Source: Cephalotus follicularis (taxonomy: Eukaryota > Streptophyta > Magnoliopsida > Oxalidales > Cephalotaceae). From it: a stretch of 64,000 bases of DNA. Below are positions 11,899 through 21,181 of this stretch, in pieces (the first letter of the stretch is position 1; each line of letters starts with the position of its first letter). Location of the stretch: the NCBI GenBank assembly GCA_001972305.1, contig BDDD01001785.1:124001-188000 (forward strand). The letters are read 5' to 3'. The position numbers were made by a program, and so were the translations under genes. The notes under the pieces are model-generated. The model was not told the DNA's origin. It was given only the letters and a program-made list of their open reading frames with translations, and did not search any database.

Positions 11899-12573
11899 TC
11901 AAACAATAGAAGTCGACTCCAAAACTTCTTCCTGAGTGAGAGTGAAAATTCTACCTTTCGCGATACCCTTGCCGGTATCCCTCTCCTGTGACGGCCTAGC
12001 TGCCGTACCACCACTATTCCCAGGCCTAGTATGTGCCATTGCCTGACTTTTCGGGCAATCTTTCACGGAATGACTAGATGCCCCACACCTCAAACACAAT
12101 CTGTTCATCCTCCAACAATATTTTTGCTGATGGCCCACCGGGCCATAATGGAAACAAGCTCCGGATCTAGCATTACTCCCTTGGTTGGGAGAACCCTGAG
12201 AAGCAATCTGCTGTGATCTGTTCTTTGAGGATTTTGTTGGGGATCCACTACCCTGCCACTTTGATGAAGTCGGTCTAGACTGTGTCGGGCTCCGCTTGTT
12301 CTGTTGTGCACGGGCCCTTTGTGCTCCGTCCTCACTGGATATGTTCTCTAGCAGTCTCACCTTCTAGGCGACCACCACAAAAGTACTTAGCTCCATAGCG
12401 CTGATCCTGGACCGAAGATATGGTCGCAAACTCCTCAGCAAGCTCCGTATCCTTTTCTCCTCATCAGCTACCAGATACGGTGAATGCCTGGCCAGTTCCA
12501 TGAATCTGGCTTGATACTCCGCCACTGTCATCTCCCCTTGTCTCAACTCAAGGAGCTCGGTCTATCACCGCTC
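11899..12573 (-). pseudogene. G1 gag, C-terminal half with zinc knuckles
   Basis: Nucleocapsid part of gag. Bases 12364-12546 encode MRQGEMTVAEYQARFMELAR, as in other chromovirus gag. A stop at 12361-12363 separates this from 11899-12360, a Ser/Gln/Arg-rich linker with two knuckles. The first is CFHYGPVGHQQKYC, in which the second Cys is Tyr and which is therefore probably dead. The second is CLRCGASSHSVKDC, a complete CCHC. A repeated stretch at 12466-12573 marks the insertion edge of the gag-only copia element. Confidence 0.85.
12466..12573. repeat. 108-bp target duplication, left copy
   Basis: This piece of G1 gag is repeated at 16984-17091 on the other side of the copia element, with two mismatches by eye. 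Ordinary copia integration duplicates 5 bp. The last bases GCTC overlap the start of the 5' LTR. Confidence 0.88.
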
Positions 12574-13589
12574 AATCCTAAGTTTTAATGATTACAAATT
12601 TGCATTTAACTTTGTTTCTTTCTGTGCAAGAAAAGATAAACGAAATAAAGAAGTGCAGAAACAGGTCAAAGCGCCGATGATTCGAATCAAAGCGTTAGCG
12701 GTTTGGGCCAAGGCGTCAACGCCTAAAGAGCGTGTATCTGCGGATTAAAATAGTGACTTGCAAAATCAAATGAAAAACACAATGCGGCGGCGCTTAAAGA
12801 AAAGCGTTAGCGCTTTATGCCAAAGTGTCAACACCCAGATCAAAGCGGCTGCGGACAAAGCGAGAAAATTCAAATTCAACGCATAACGGTAACATAGGCG
12901 CCGACGCTTTAAGAGACACCGTCGACGCTTTGCGCAGCAGAAATGTTAATAATCACGTTTTAAGGAGCCGACTTTTATGCAACAACTTTCAAGACTTCTC
13001 CAACGGCTATATTACTTTTACAACGGCCATAAACTGAAGAAAGCTATATATAGAGGCCAAGAAACAAGATTAAAAAATTACTTTGAATATCCAATCTCAA
13101 GAAGCTCAACGTGCAAAGGACATCAAGCTTTTGTTTACATTTTCATATCCAAAGCTTGTAACTAGCTATCACTTTCATATTCAACCTTTAAGAGGTTATT
13201 TGTAAACACAAACCAATCCTTAAGTCTTTCATTGTAAAAGAGAGGAGTGAAACCTTCGTGAGATAATCAAGGGAAGTGAACCCTTAGGAGGATTATAAAA
13301 GGGGGTCGATCACTTGTAAGGTGGTTTTTCTTTGATTTGCACCCGCAAGCCGAAATCAAAGGTTACTAGTGGATTCTAGTGGAAACTCAAGGGAGTCTTG
13401 AGAAAGTGGACGTAGGCACGGATTTGCCGAACCACTATAAATTCGTTTGCACACTCTCTATCCCTTCTCTCTTTACTTATAATTGTTTTATTTGTTCCTG
13501 TATGATTGTTTTGATTCATAGTTCTTAATTTGTTAATTCCACAAGCAAAAATATATCTTACGCTTAAAGTTGCCTTTAGGACCTTTTCA
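12571..13589 (+). repeat. 5' LTR of gag-only copia element, 5'-truncated
   Basis: Starts CTCAATCCTAAG; the 3' LTR has 14 more bases (TGTTGACTTTTAGT) before this. Ends CCTTTTCA at 13589. Bases 12670-12940 hold dense GCGTTAGCGC / GCGCCGACGC / CGTCGACGC motifs. By eye the first ~390 bases differ from the 3' LTR at about 30 sites while the remaining ~630 differ at fewer than 10. Confidence 0.9.
13045..13052 (+). promoter_or_regulatory. TATA box in copia LTR
   Basis: TATATATA followed by GAGGCC, mid LTR; the 3' LTR has the same at 16439-16446. Position fits the promoter ahead of R. Confidence 0.6.
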
Positions 13590-13591
13590 AT

Positions 13592-13603
13592 TGGTATCAA
13601 AGC
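13592..13603 (+). other. Primer-binding site of gag-only copia element
   Basis: TGGTATCAAAGC, two bases after the LTR end; one mismatch to the initiator tRNA-Met complement TGGTATCAGAGC. Confidence 0.85.
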
Positions 13604-13644
13604 GGTTATTTCAGAATTCTTAATTGTTAGAAATATAAAGATCC

Positions 13645-14451
13645 ATGGCAACCCAAATGAATCTAAACGTAGGATTAGAAGGTTCATCCATAACTAGACC
13701 TCCTTTCTTTGACGGAAATAACTATAGTTTTTGGAAAACTAGAATGACTATATTTTTACAATCCTTAGACTATCAATTATGGCATATTGTTGAAAATGGT
13801 CCTAGGATGCCCACAAGAACAATAGAAGGAGTAGTCTCTCTTAAACCCAAAAATGAATTTAACGATAATGACTTTAAAATGCTTCAATTAAATTCAAAAG
13901 CTAAACATGTCTTGTTTTGTGCCGTTGGTCCTAATGAGTTTAATCGAATTTCCTCATGTGATATGGCTAAAGAAATGTGGGATTTATTAGAAGTTACATA
14001 TGAAGGCACAAACCAAGTAAAGGAATCAAAAATTAGTATTCTTGTACATGAATATGAACTATTTTTGATGTATGATGATGAAAGTATAAGTGACATTTTT
14101 ACTCGCTTTACTACAATTATTAACTCTCTTAAAAATCTTGGAAAGTCTTATCCTAACCAAGAACTTGTTAGAAAGATTTTAATGTGTTTGCCAAAGTGTT
14201 GGACTCCAAAGGTGACGGCAATAGAGGAAGCTAAGGACCTCTCCACTCTCCCACTCGAACAACTCCTTGGTTCATTGATGACGCATGAGACGACAATGAA
14301 AAATCACGAGAATGTGGAGGTCAAGAAGAAGAAGTCAATTGCTTTAAAACCCTCAAGAGAAGAAAGTGAAAGTGATGAAGAAGGAGATATGACACTTATC
14401 ACTTCTCAATTCAAGAAATTTCTCAAAAGTCAAAGGGTAAGAAGGCTTTGA
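13645..14451 (+). CDS. Copia gag, N-terminal part (268 aa)
   Basis: Capsid part of a Ty1/copia gag. The ATG at 13645 opens MATQMNLNVGLEG and is followed by PPFFDGNNYSFWKTRM, typical of the DUF4219/UBN2 gag families. AKEMWDLLEVTYEGTNQVKE and EELVRKILMCLPKCW-like motifs (QELVRKILMCLPKCW) continue the UBN2 pattern, then a Lys/Glu-rich tail. It is open for 268 codons and ends at a TGA that results from a one-base shift: the next frame continues directly with KGKKALKK and the zinc knuckle. It is thus the intact front half of a broken protein. Confidence 0.88.
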   Translation: MATQMNLNVGLEGSSITRPPFFDGNNYSFWKTRMTIFLQSLDYQLWHIVENGPRMPTRTIEGVVSLKPKNEFNDNDFKMLQLNSKAKHVLFCAVGPNEFNRISSCDMAKEMWDLLEVTYEGTNQVKESKISILVHEYELFLMYDDESISDIFTRFTTIINSLKNLGKSYPNQELVRKILMCLPKCWTPKVTAIEEAKDLSTLPLEQLLGSLMTHETTMKNHENVEVKKKKSIALKPSREESESDEEGDMTLITSQFKKFLKSQRVRRL

Positions 14452-15116
14452 AGAAGTTACCACACCATGTTGAATCAAGCAAAAAGGAAGAACCAACGTG
14501 CTATGAGTGCAAAAAGCCGGGTCACTTCAAAAGTGATTGCCCGAGAAAGACAAAGAGCATTCCAAGAAAAAGAGAGTTATGATAGCTACTTTGGACGATA
14601 GCGATCCCTCAAGCTCCGAAGAAGAAAGTGATGAAGAGGTTGCAAACATTGCTTTCATGGCAATTGAGGAAGAGAACGAAGATGAGGTAAACTTTAATTT
14701 TGATGAATTGTAAAATGCATATAAGAATTTGTTTAACGAATATGAAAGTGTTTGCTTGAAGAATAAGTCTCTAAAGAAAAATGTTATTTCTATGTCTAAA
14801 GAAATTGAAAATCTAAAGAATGAGAATAGCAAATATATAAATGAAATCGAATCTCTAAAAAGTAAGAATAGCAAATATATAAATGAAATCGAATCTCTAA
14901 AAAAGTAAGAATAGCTTTTATATGAATGAAATTGAAATCTTAAATGTTTCTTCAAAATTATCAATTGACTCAATAGAAGAAAATGAAAAGCTAAAAATTG
15001 AGATTGATGCTTTGAAAAAATCTTTTTCTACTTTTTCAAATAGTAGTGCTAAATTGGATAATCTTTTAGGACTTCAAAGGTGCGTGTTTGACAAAGCCGG
15101 TCTTGGCTACGAATAA
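14420..15116 (+). pseudogene. Copia gag, zinc knuckle and coiled-coil part (frameshifted)
   Basis: After the shift at about 14420 the frame gives a complete CCHC knuckle CYECKKPGHFKSDC and ends at a TGA near 14580. A second shift gives MIATLDDSDPSSSEEESDEE, an acidic stretch common after the knuckle in Sirevirus gag, ending at 14712. The following sequence to 15116 reads as Lys/Glu/Asn-rich heptad-like coil, with a tandem duplication of the SKYINEIESLK motif, and ends LLGLQRCVFDKAGLGYE. All parts follow gag order, so these are fragments of one protein. Confidence 0.75.
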
Positions 15117-15329
15117 ATAAAAAATGCCAAACATTTTAAAAATTTCTTTGTTAAGAAAAATGAGCCTAAAATTGTTTGCAATTATTGTGGTAGATTAGGA
15201 CATATATCTACTTCTTGCATTTATAGAAATAATCTTTGTTTTGGTAAAACTAGGAGAATTTGGGTTCCGAAAGGAATTTTTGTGACTAACTTGCAAGGAC
15301 CCAAGTTCAAATGGGTACCAAAAGCTTAA
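15117..15329 (+). pseudogene. Second zinc knuckle of Sirevirus-type gag-pol
   Basis: In the same frame as the preceding coil, separated only by the stop at 15114-15116. It reads KNAKHFKNFFVKK, then CNYCGRLGHISTSC (complete CCHC), then RRIWVPKGIF and KFKWVPKA, ending at a TAA at 15327-15329. In complete Sireviruses such a stretch comes before protease; here nothing of pol follows. Confidence 0.75.
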
Positions 15330-15643
15330 ACTTTGTTTTTGTAGGTGTACTTGGAGTTAATTTCAAAATTTTGAAGTACATAAGTTTGAGTGAGAAAGCT
15401 TTTGCGGGAGGTATCATTTTATGTTAGACAATAAAATAATGCTCTCATTAATTTCAATCTTTAATTTTCAATTGGTATCCCTCAAATCTTAAATTGAATT
15501 TTTTTGTAATGATATGATATTGATATTTTAACTTTCAATGGATTCTATCACTAGGTATCCTTTTATTATTGTTTTTCAGTTGGTATCCCTTTAAAATTGT
15601 TTAGTTGGTGTCATTTTTTGAACACAAACTTTTTTATCCTAAC
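15330..15643 (+). other. Non-coding AT-rich stretch with repeated phrase
   Basis: No protein motif. The phrase TTGGTATCCCT recurs (near 15472, 15581, with TTGGTGTC at 15606), reminiscent of the PBS phrase; the meaning is unknown. Confidence 0.5.
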
Positions 15644-15949
15644 AAAAAGGGGGACAATGCTTAATGCTTAAGGAAAAATTGATAGCTTATGCTAAGGGGG
15701 AGCTAGATATGAAAATGTACTATTAATGAAGAATGTGTTAAGGGGGAAGTTTATAGTAAAGGGGGAGCTAAATAAAATTATTTGCATAAATCTTTATTTT
15801 GAAAATAAAAGAAAATTAGATGTCATATTAAGGGGGAGTTTATCTAAAGTTTTTAAGTTGGAATCTAAAAGAAATCTTTTTGTCTTGAATTGTTATAAAT
15901 TTTTTTTTCTTAATGAAGCAAATTTTTGTAATCATCAAAAAGGGGGAGA
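15644..15949 (+). repeat. Six polypurine-tract-like motifs
   Basis: AAGGGGGA-type motifs stand at 15644-15654, 15694-15702, 15740-15748, 15758-15767, 15830-15838 and 15937-15949; the last abuts the 3' LTR and should be the working tract. Multiple tracts upstream of the 3' LTR are a reported mark of Sireviruses. Confidence 0.8.
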
Positions 15950-15950
15950 T

Positions 15951-16983
15951 TGTTGACTTTTAGTCTCAATCCTAAGTTTTAATTATTACAAATTTGCATT
16001 CAACTTTGTTACTTTCTGTGTAAGAAAAGATAAACGAAATAAAGAAGTGCAGAAACAGGTAAAAGCCCCGACGGTTCAAATCAAAGCGCCAGCGGTTTGG
16101 ACCAAGGCGTCAACGCCTAAAGAGCGTGTATCTGCTGATTAAAACGGTGACTTGCAAAATCAATTGAAAAACACAAATCGGCAACGCTTAAAGAAAAGCG
16201 TCAGCGCTTTATACCAAAGAGTTGACACCCAGATCAAAGCGGCTGCGGACAAAGCGAGAAAATTCAAATTCAACACATGACAGTAACATAAGCGTCGACG
16301 CTTTAAGAGACACCGTCGACGTTTTGCGCAGCAGAAATGTTAATAATCACGTTTTAAGGAGCCGACTTTTATGCAACAACTTTCAAGACTTCTCCAACGG
16401 CTATATTACTTTTACAATGGCCATAAACTGAAGAAAGCTATATATAGAGGCCAAGAAACAAGATTAAAAAATGACTTTGAATACCCAATCTCAAGAAGCT
16501 CAACTTGCGAAGGACATCAAGCTTTTGTTTACATTTTCATATCCAAAGCTTGTAACTAGCTATCACTTTCATATTCAACCTTTAAGAGGTTATTTGTAAA
16601 CACAAACCAATCCTTAAGTCTTTCATTGTAAAAGAGAGGAGTGAAACCTTCGTGAGATAATCAAGGGAAGTGAACCCTTAGGAGGATTATAAAAGGGGGT
16701 CGATCACTTGTAAGGTGGTTTTTCTTTGATTTGCACCCGCAAGCCGAAATCAAAGGTTACTAGTGGATTCTAGTGGAAACTCAAGGGAGTCTTGAGAAAG
16801 TGGACGTAGGCACGGATTTGCCGAACCACTATAAATTCGTTTGCACACTCTCTATCCCTTCTCTCTTTACTTATAATTGTTTTATTTGTTCTTGTATGAT
16901 TGTTTTGATTCATAGTTCTTAATTTGTTAATTCCACAAGCAAAAATATATCTTAAGCTTAAAGTTTCCTTTAGGACCTTTTCA
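15951..16983 (+). repeat. 3' LTR of gag-only copia element (1033 bp)
   Basis: Starts TGTTGACTTTTAG after the polypurine tract and ends CCTTTTCA. Complete at both ends, unlike its partner. Confidence 0.92.
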
Positions 16984-17091
16984 AGCTACCAGATACGGTG
17001 AATGCCTGGCCAGTTCCATGAATCTGGCTTGATTCTCCGCCACTGTCATCTCCCCTTGTCTCAACTCAAGGAGCTCGGTCTCTCACCGCTC
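16984..17091. repeat. 108-bp target duplication, right copy
   Basis: Partner of 12466-12573; continues without a break into the rest of G1 gag to the right. Confidence 0.88.
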
Positions 17092-17620
17092 TTGCTCAAT
17101 CCGAGGCACATAGGTATCAAGAAACTCCCTCTGGAACCTCTCCCACATGCTATAGAGTCCAGCTGACTTCCACTTTGTTCAGACCATCTCCCACCATTGA
17201 GTGGCCTCTCCCCATAACCGATACACTGCAAACTTTAACTTCTACTCATCTGTGCAGTCCATCACCTCAAAGATCTTTTCGAGGTCCTGTAACCACCTCT
17301 CAGCAATGGTAGCGTCAAGCACTCCTCGGAAACTACGAGGACTCTGCCTCATGAATCTCTCCAGATTTCTGCCAAACAAATTTCCGTCCTCACATGGGCT
17401 ATGATCAGGAACCTTGTGTCGAGGCTGAGCTTGAGCATCATATTGGCGCATCTCCTCCGCATGAGCCGCGTTAACCGCAATCTACTACTGAAAGTAGTCA
17501 GTGATACGATCCAACGGATCTCTTCATTCATTAGCTTGTGAGGGGATCATTATTCACCGGTTCTCCCCTAACATTAGCTTCAGCCGCTCTAGCTCTTGCG
17601 CGCGTCCTTCTTCTATCCAT
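16984..17620 (-). pseudogene. G1 gag, N-terminal half (broken)
   Basis: Start codon at 17618-17620 (minus) opens MDRRRTRARARAAEA, matching MDLRRGGRGRPRAAEG of G2. Stops follow within 40 codons. Bases 17242-17451 give NLERFMRQSPRSFRGV and the Retrotrans_gag core DATIAERWLQDLEKIF, then after a stop KLKFAVYRLWGEATQWW and FQREFLDTYVPRIE. The piece ends in the duplicated 108 bp beside the copia insertion and resumes at 12573. Confidence 0.85.
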
Positions 17621-17718
17621 TTATCTCCTATAAGAAAGATGACGATCAATCACAACTTTGGCAAAAATGACTTACTAATTGCCAAGGAACTTATCCAAGC
17701 TAAGCATATATGGAATAT

Positions 17719-17730
17719 GCTCTAATACCA
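17719..17730 (-). other. G1 primer-binding site
   Basis: Minus strand TGGTATTAGAGC, one change from TGGTATCAGAGC, one base inside the LTR. The next bases CATATTCCATATATGCT equal those after the PBS of G2. Confidence 0.85.
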
Positions 17731-18969
17731 CTGTTCTCACACCCCGTTTCCAAGACAACATATATGGTAGAGGCAATCAACATACTAAATCCGGCTTATG
17801 CAATTTATGATAAAATTTAAACCTTTCAATAATACCAATAACTTGCGGAAGCATAATATATAAGCCGAATTAACAACCGTAACATGCATCCCATACTACG
17901 TGTTACAAAAATGTTTAAACAAAATAATACATCAAATTGTTAACTACCCACGAAACAAAGCGTGATCAATTATAATCCAACATTACATAAAACTAACGAG
18001 TACAATAAACATTTTTCCACGAATATAAAACATTATCCCATTGTTTTACAATACCAGCTTAGCAAACACTTGCATCATTTATTACGACATAGATCTTCTC
18101 CTGGCATATCCATAGCTATCCCGCAGCATCAATATGAAATTGTATGGGGGTAGCCTTTGCCCTTACTTGGTTAAATAGTGAAGTTTATACAAACAGTTCA
18201 GGGTCAATAATAATGAATGTCATGATTGTATGCAATACAGTATAGATAACAGTATATACGCATATATATTTATATGTATATTCACAATACAGGTGTAGCC
18301 TGGCCAGGGCCACATCAACACGATAAATAGTAAAGTCAGCATAGGACCAGGGAAAACAAGCAGTACGCACGAGATCATCACCAAATCCTGGCACCAACGT
18401 CGCACACTCATACTTCGGCCTCGACTCCGGATGGCACGAAGCATGTCAACAGTACAGGTTACTTATCACGGCGGCTAAGCAATCACAGTGAGTTCCCCAG
18501 CTAACTCCCGGCATCTAGGGTCAACCCGCCACTAGCCAACCATGGCAACTCCACCACGCAGCTAGTACGACAATGGTAGCAAGCACAGTACAAGTCTAGC
18601 AATTCATAAAAATTAATTACTTGATCAAATATATATATTCAATATATATAACGATTCGATTTTCCAACTCGTTTAGAAAAGTTATAAAGACTTGAATATG
18701 TTTCCTTTACATAGGAAATCTCATAAACAGTTCACAAACATTGGAATTACTTCCCCAATTTTTTGAAAACATACATTTAGTCAACATACATTTTCGTACA
18801 AAGTAATGATTTATTTAAAATCATGCAAGTATTTCTAAAACACATTTAGAAATCAATAACATTTCAATAATCAGTTCAAGTAACAGTTCAAGATGCAATG
18901 CAAACATATGCTCAAACGTATCCAGGCTCAATTCAGGGTTATCGTACGTCATTTACGCAAAAATACTCA

Positions 18970-19400
18970 AAACAGTGTGTTAAAGCATCAACGTTTATCC
19001 TCAAGGCATCGACTATTATGTGCTTTAAGTGTCGACGCTCAACACTTAGCGTCAGCGCTTTCCAGTAGTCTTTAGGCATCAATGTTATACTCGTACGCGT
19101 CGACAATCAAGGTATGGAACCCTGGCGCCAGTACTTTACTCCAAGAGTCGACGCTTTAAGGTAGGAACCTTAAGCGTCGACGTGCAACACGTCCATACCC
19201 ACACGAAAGAACAATGGCGTCGACGCTTTAAGGTAGGAACCTTAAGCGTCGACGTGCAACACGTCCATACCCACACGAAAGAACAATGGCGTCGACGCTT
19301 TACCTTAGCATCGACGTCTAACACACATTCAGTAATAATTCCATGTTTTACAGTCAAAAGCATCGATGCTTACTTCGTGAGCGTCGACGGTTTCTAGCCC
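18970..19400. repeat. GTCGAC palindrome cluster 2 of G1 LTR
   Basis: At least ten motifs of the type AGCGTCGACGCTT or degenerate forms (GCATCGACT, GTGTCGACGCTC, GCATCGACG). They lie about 1.1-1.6 kb from the LTR start. GACGCTCAACACT here recurs in the LTR of element F near 61018. Confidence 0.75.
19147..19300. repeat. 72-bp tandem duplication with hairpin in G1 LTR
   Basis: Units 19147-19218 and 19219-19290 are identical by eye, with a third unit begun at 19291. In each, GTCGACGCTTTAAGG and CCTTAAGCGTCGAC form a 14-bp stem with one bulged T and a short loop. Confidence 0.88.
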
Positions 19401-20184
19401 AGAGCTTCATCTCTTTCGTTCAACATAAACCAGTAGGATTCAACCTCAACAACCATGTAATCCAGTTTGATATGTATCCAAGAAACAACATGCATCAGCA
19501 GTTTACATATCAAGCATGTCATAACATCAAACCAGGAATCAAATCAATTCAAGAAAACCATGCAAATCATGCATTCCACTTATGAACAAAGCATTATCCT
19601 TGAACTCAAAGTAGTATATATATAATCCCCTACCTCTTGTTTCAAGTTAGAAAAAGAATTTCCACCTCTTTAAGTCTGAAAATCCAATAACTTGAGCTCC
19701 CAGGTTCAGTTTGGTCGCTCGCAGTTCAAGCCAATAACTCCAACCTGTGTATACTCCAAGCTCCAGGCTTGGTCCAACAATGGTGGCTCAACAATGGAAG
19801 AAAATGGTTCTCTCCTCTGACTTTCTCTCTCATGTTTCTTTGTTTCCCCTTGACTCTCCGTGTTCTCTCTTCTTTTTCCAGGAATTCGGTTGCAGGGATG
19901 AAAGGAGAGAGTTTTATGTTGATTGAAGTTTTGTCTCTCTCTCTCTCCATGCATGGAAGGTCTCCTTTTCTCTCACACCTGGTTGCATGGCGTACCAGGT
20001 GTCTTTCCATCCCTTTACCAGCTGCCTCATGTAACCACCTGGCTTGTTCATTGTCTTAATGCAGTCCTGGTAAGTTAGGGTATTTTAATGCATGCATAGC
20101 ACATTATAAACTGCATGTGAGGGTGCCTGAAGAGTGGCATTTCCTCACCTCCATGCGACACGTTTCTGTCTGTTTATAGGTGTA

Positions 20185-20350
20185 TGATATTCGACGCAAA
20201 GCATTGACGCTAATCTTTAAGCGTATGTGCTTAAGGCATTTGTTCTATTGGCATTGACACTTATCACTTACGTTGACGTTTTACGCATTAAACTTAGACC
20301 TGCATTTTGGCCGTCAAGGCATCGACGCTTTCCCTTATGGTGTCGACGCT
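20185..20350. repeat. GTCGAC palindrome cluster 1 of G1 LTR
   Basis: Degenerate GCATTGACGCT, GCATCGACGCTT and GTGTCGACGCTTT motifs, about 180-350 bp from the LTR start. Confidence 0.65.
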
Positions 20351-20530
20351 TTGGCCCAATTTGTAAATATTTAAGCCAAATAACATTTTAACGTTCCTTC
20401 ACTCATGTACCAACATTATAAATGGGAAAATATCATCAAAGTCGGTAATTCCTCAATTCTTATTAATTTCACACATGAGGTTATATCGGGAATTAAAATA
20501 TTACATTGTGTGAAAATACCGGGCGTTACT

Positions 20531-20770
20531 TTAGTTGTGAACGCAATTGAGGCGATAGGCACATGCTGGTGAAGTTCCCGACTAGGTTTGGTGTGGGACA
20601 GATCAGAGGAGATTAGCAAGCTGCAAGGCCATGTTATCAAACAACTACAAAGAATAAAGGGAAGGGAATGGCTCTTCCCATAGTGGTACTCGACTAGGAA
20701 GAGAAAGAGAGATACCTAACGCCTGGAACTCTGAGCATTTGAAGAAGTACTATCAATATAATCTATAAAT
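20531..20770 (+). pseudogene. Tat-like pol remnant with internal deletion
   Basis: Reads NAIEAIG, a one-base shift, then HMLVKFPTRFGVGQIRGD, a stop, QAARPCY: this resembles the spacer between protease and RT in Tat elements (KFPT..GVG.IRGDQ..AR.CY). About 100 bases later, in another frame, comes NAWNSEHLKKYYQ, which resembles the C-terminal end of Tat pol. RT, RNase H and the integrase core are missing between them, so a large internal deletion is inferred. Confidence 0.55.
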
Positions 20771-20921
20771 GCTTGGTCCATTAAATAAAGATGATGTTTC
20801 TTTAATACATTTCCATGTTTTCAAGGGACATGAGGTTCAATGCTCACGTCCTCAAACCTTTAAAAAGCCTTCAATAGTCCCCATAATAAATGCTCAAAGC
20901 CTTAATACACGCTCATTCAAA

Positions 20922-21135
20922 ACTCCCGGCAGAGGAACAATCAGAGCAGGGTCTTGATACAAGACCACAACTCTCCAAGTCTGAAGCAGACTACTCCCAG
21001 CAGAGGATAAATCGGAGCAAGGCCTTGATACAGGACCACAAATCTCCAAATCTGAAGCAGACTACTCTTAGCACAGGGAGAAATTAGGGCAGGGCATTGA
21101 TACAGGACCACAAGTCTCCAAGTCTGAAGCAGACT
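20922..21135 (+). repeat. Tandem array 1, 71-72 bp x 3
   Basis: Units at 20922-20992, 20993-21063 and 21064-21135, each with GATACA(A/G)GACCACAA and TCTGAAGCAGACT. No protein function; open stretches here are repeat artefacts. Confidence 0.88.
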
Positions 21136-21181
21136 ACTCCCAGCAGATGAGCAATCAAAGACTCTCAAAGAAGTAGTCAAA

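Larger units (their letters stand above)
12571..16983 (+). mobile_element. Gag-only Sirevirus-like copia element (TR-GAG type)
   Basis: LTRs at 12571-13589 and 15951-16983 enclose 2.36 kb that encodes only a gag-like protein with two zinc knuckles and then runs into a purine-rich 3' region. No protease, integrase, RT or RNase H can be seen. Known families with this plan are the terminal-repeat retrotransposons with GAG domain (TR-GAG), which rely on pol supplied by relatives. The gag type, the second knuckle followed by WVPKG and WVPKA, and six polypurine-tract-like motifs before the 3' LTR point to the Sirevirus group of Ty1/copia. The 5' LTR lacks the first 14 bases of its partner and the target duplication is 108 bp instead of 5. 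Confidence 0.82.
1..20530 (-). mobile_element. G1: Ty3/gypsy chromovirus (Tekay-like), nested and interrupted
   Basis: A minus-strand LTR retrotransposon whose parts occur in the order 5' LTR (17732-20530), PBS, gag, protease, RT, RNase H, integrase; the 3' LTR lies left of base 1. Two other elements split it: L1 at 2251-11417 and a gag-only copia element at 12571-16983. Without them the pieces read in the same order as the complete element G2 at 39542-49649, and their proteins are clearly alike. The assignment to a chromovirus of the Tekay type rests on this likeness, because the chromodomain of G1 itself would be outside the window. It carries many stops and frameshifts and cannot be autonomous. 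Confidence 0.9.
17732..20530 (-). repeat. G1 5' LTR (about 2.8 kb)
   Basis: Inner end ...GGGGTGTGAGAACA beside the PBS at 17732. The outer end is taken as AGTAACGCCCGGTA at 20530, like TGTAACACCC starts of related LTRs but with the first base changed; beyond it Tat-like coding sequence begins. The partner is outside the window. Short open stretches inside it are not genes. Confidence 0.75.

Noticed and set aside
19136..19397. Overlapping open frames on both strands
   Set aside because: They are the 72-bp tandem repeat read as protein.
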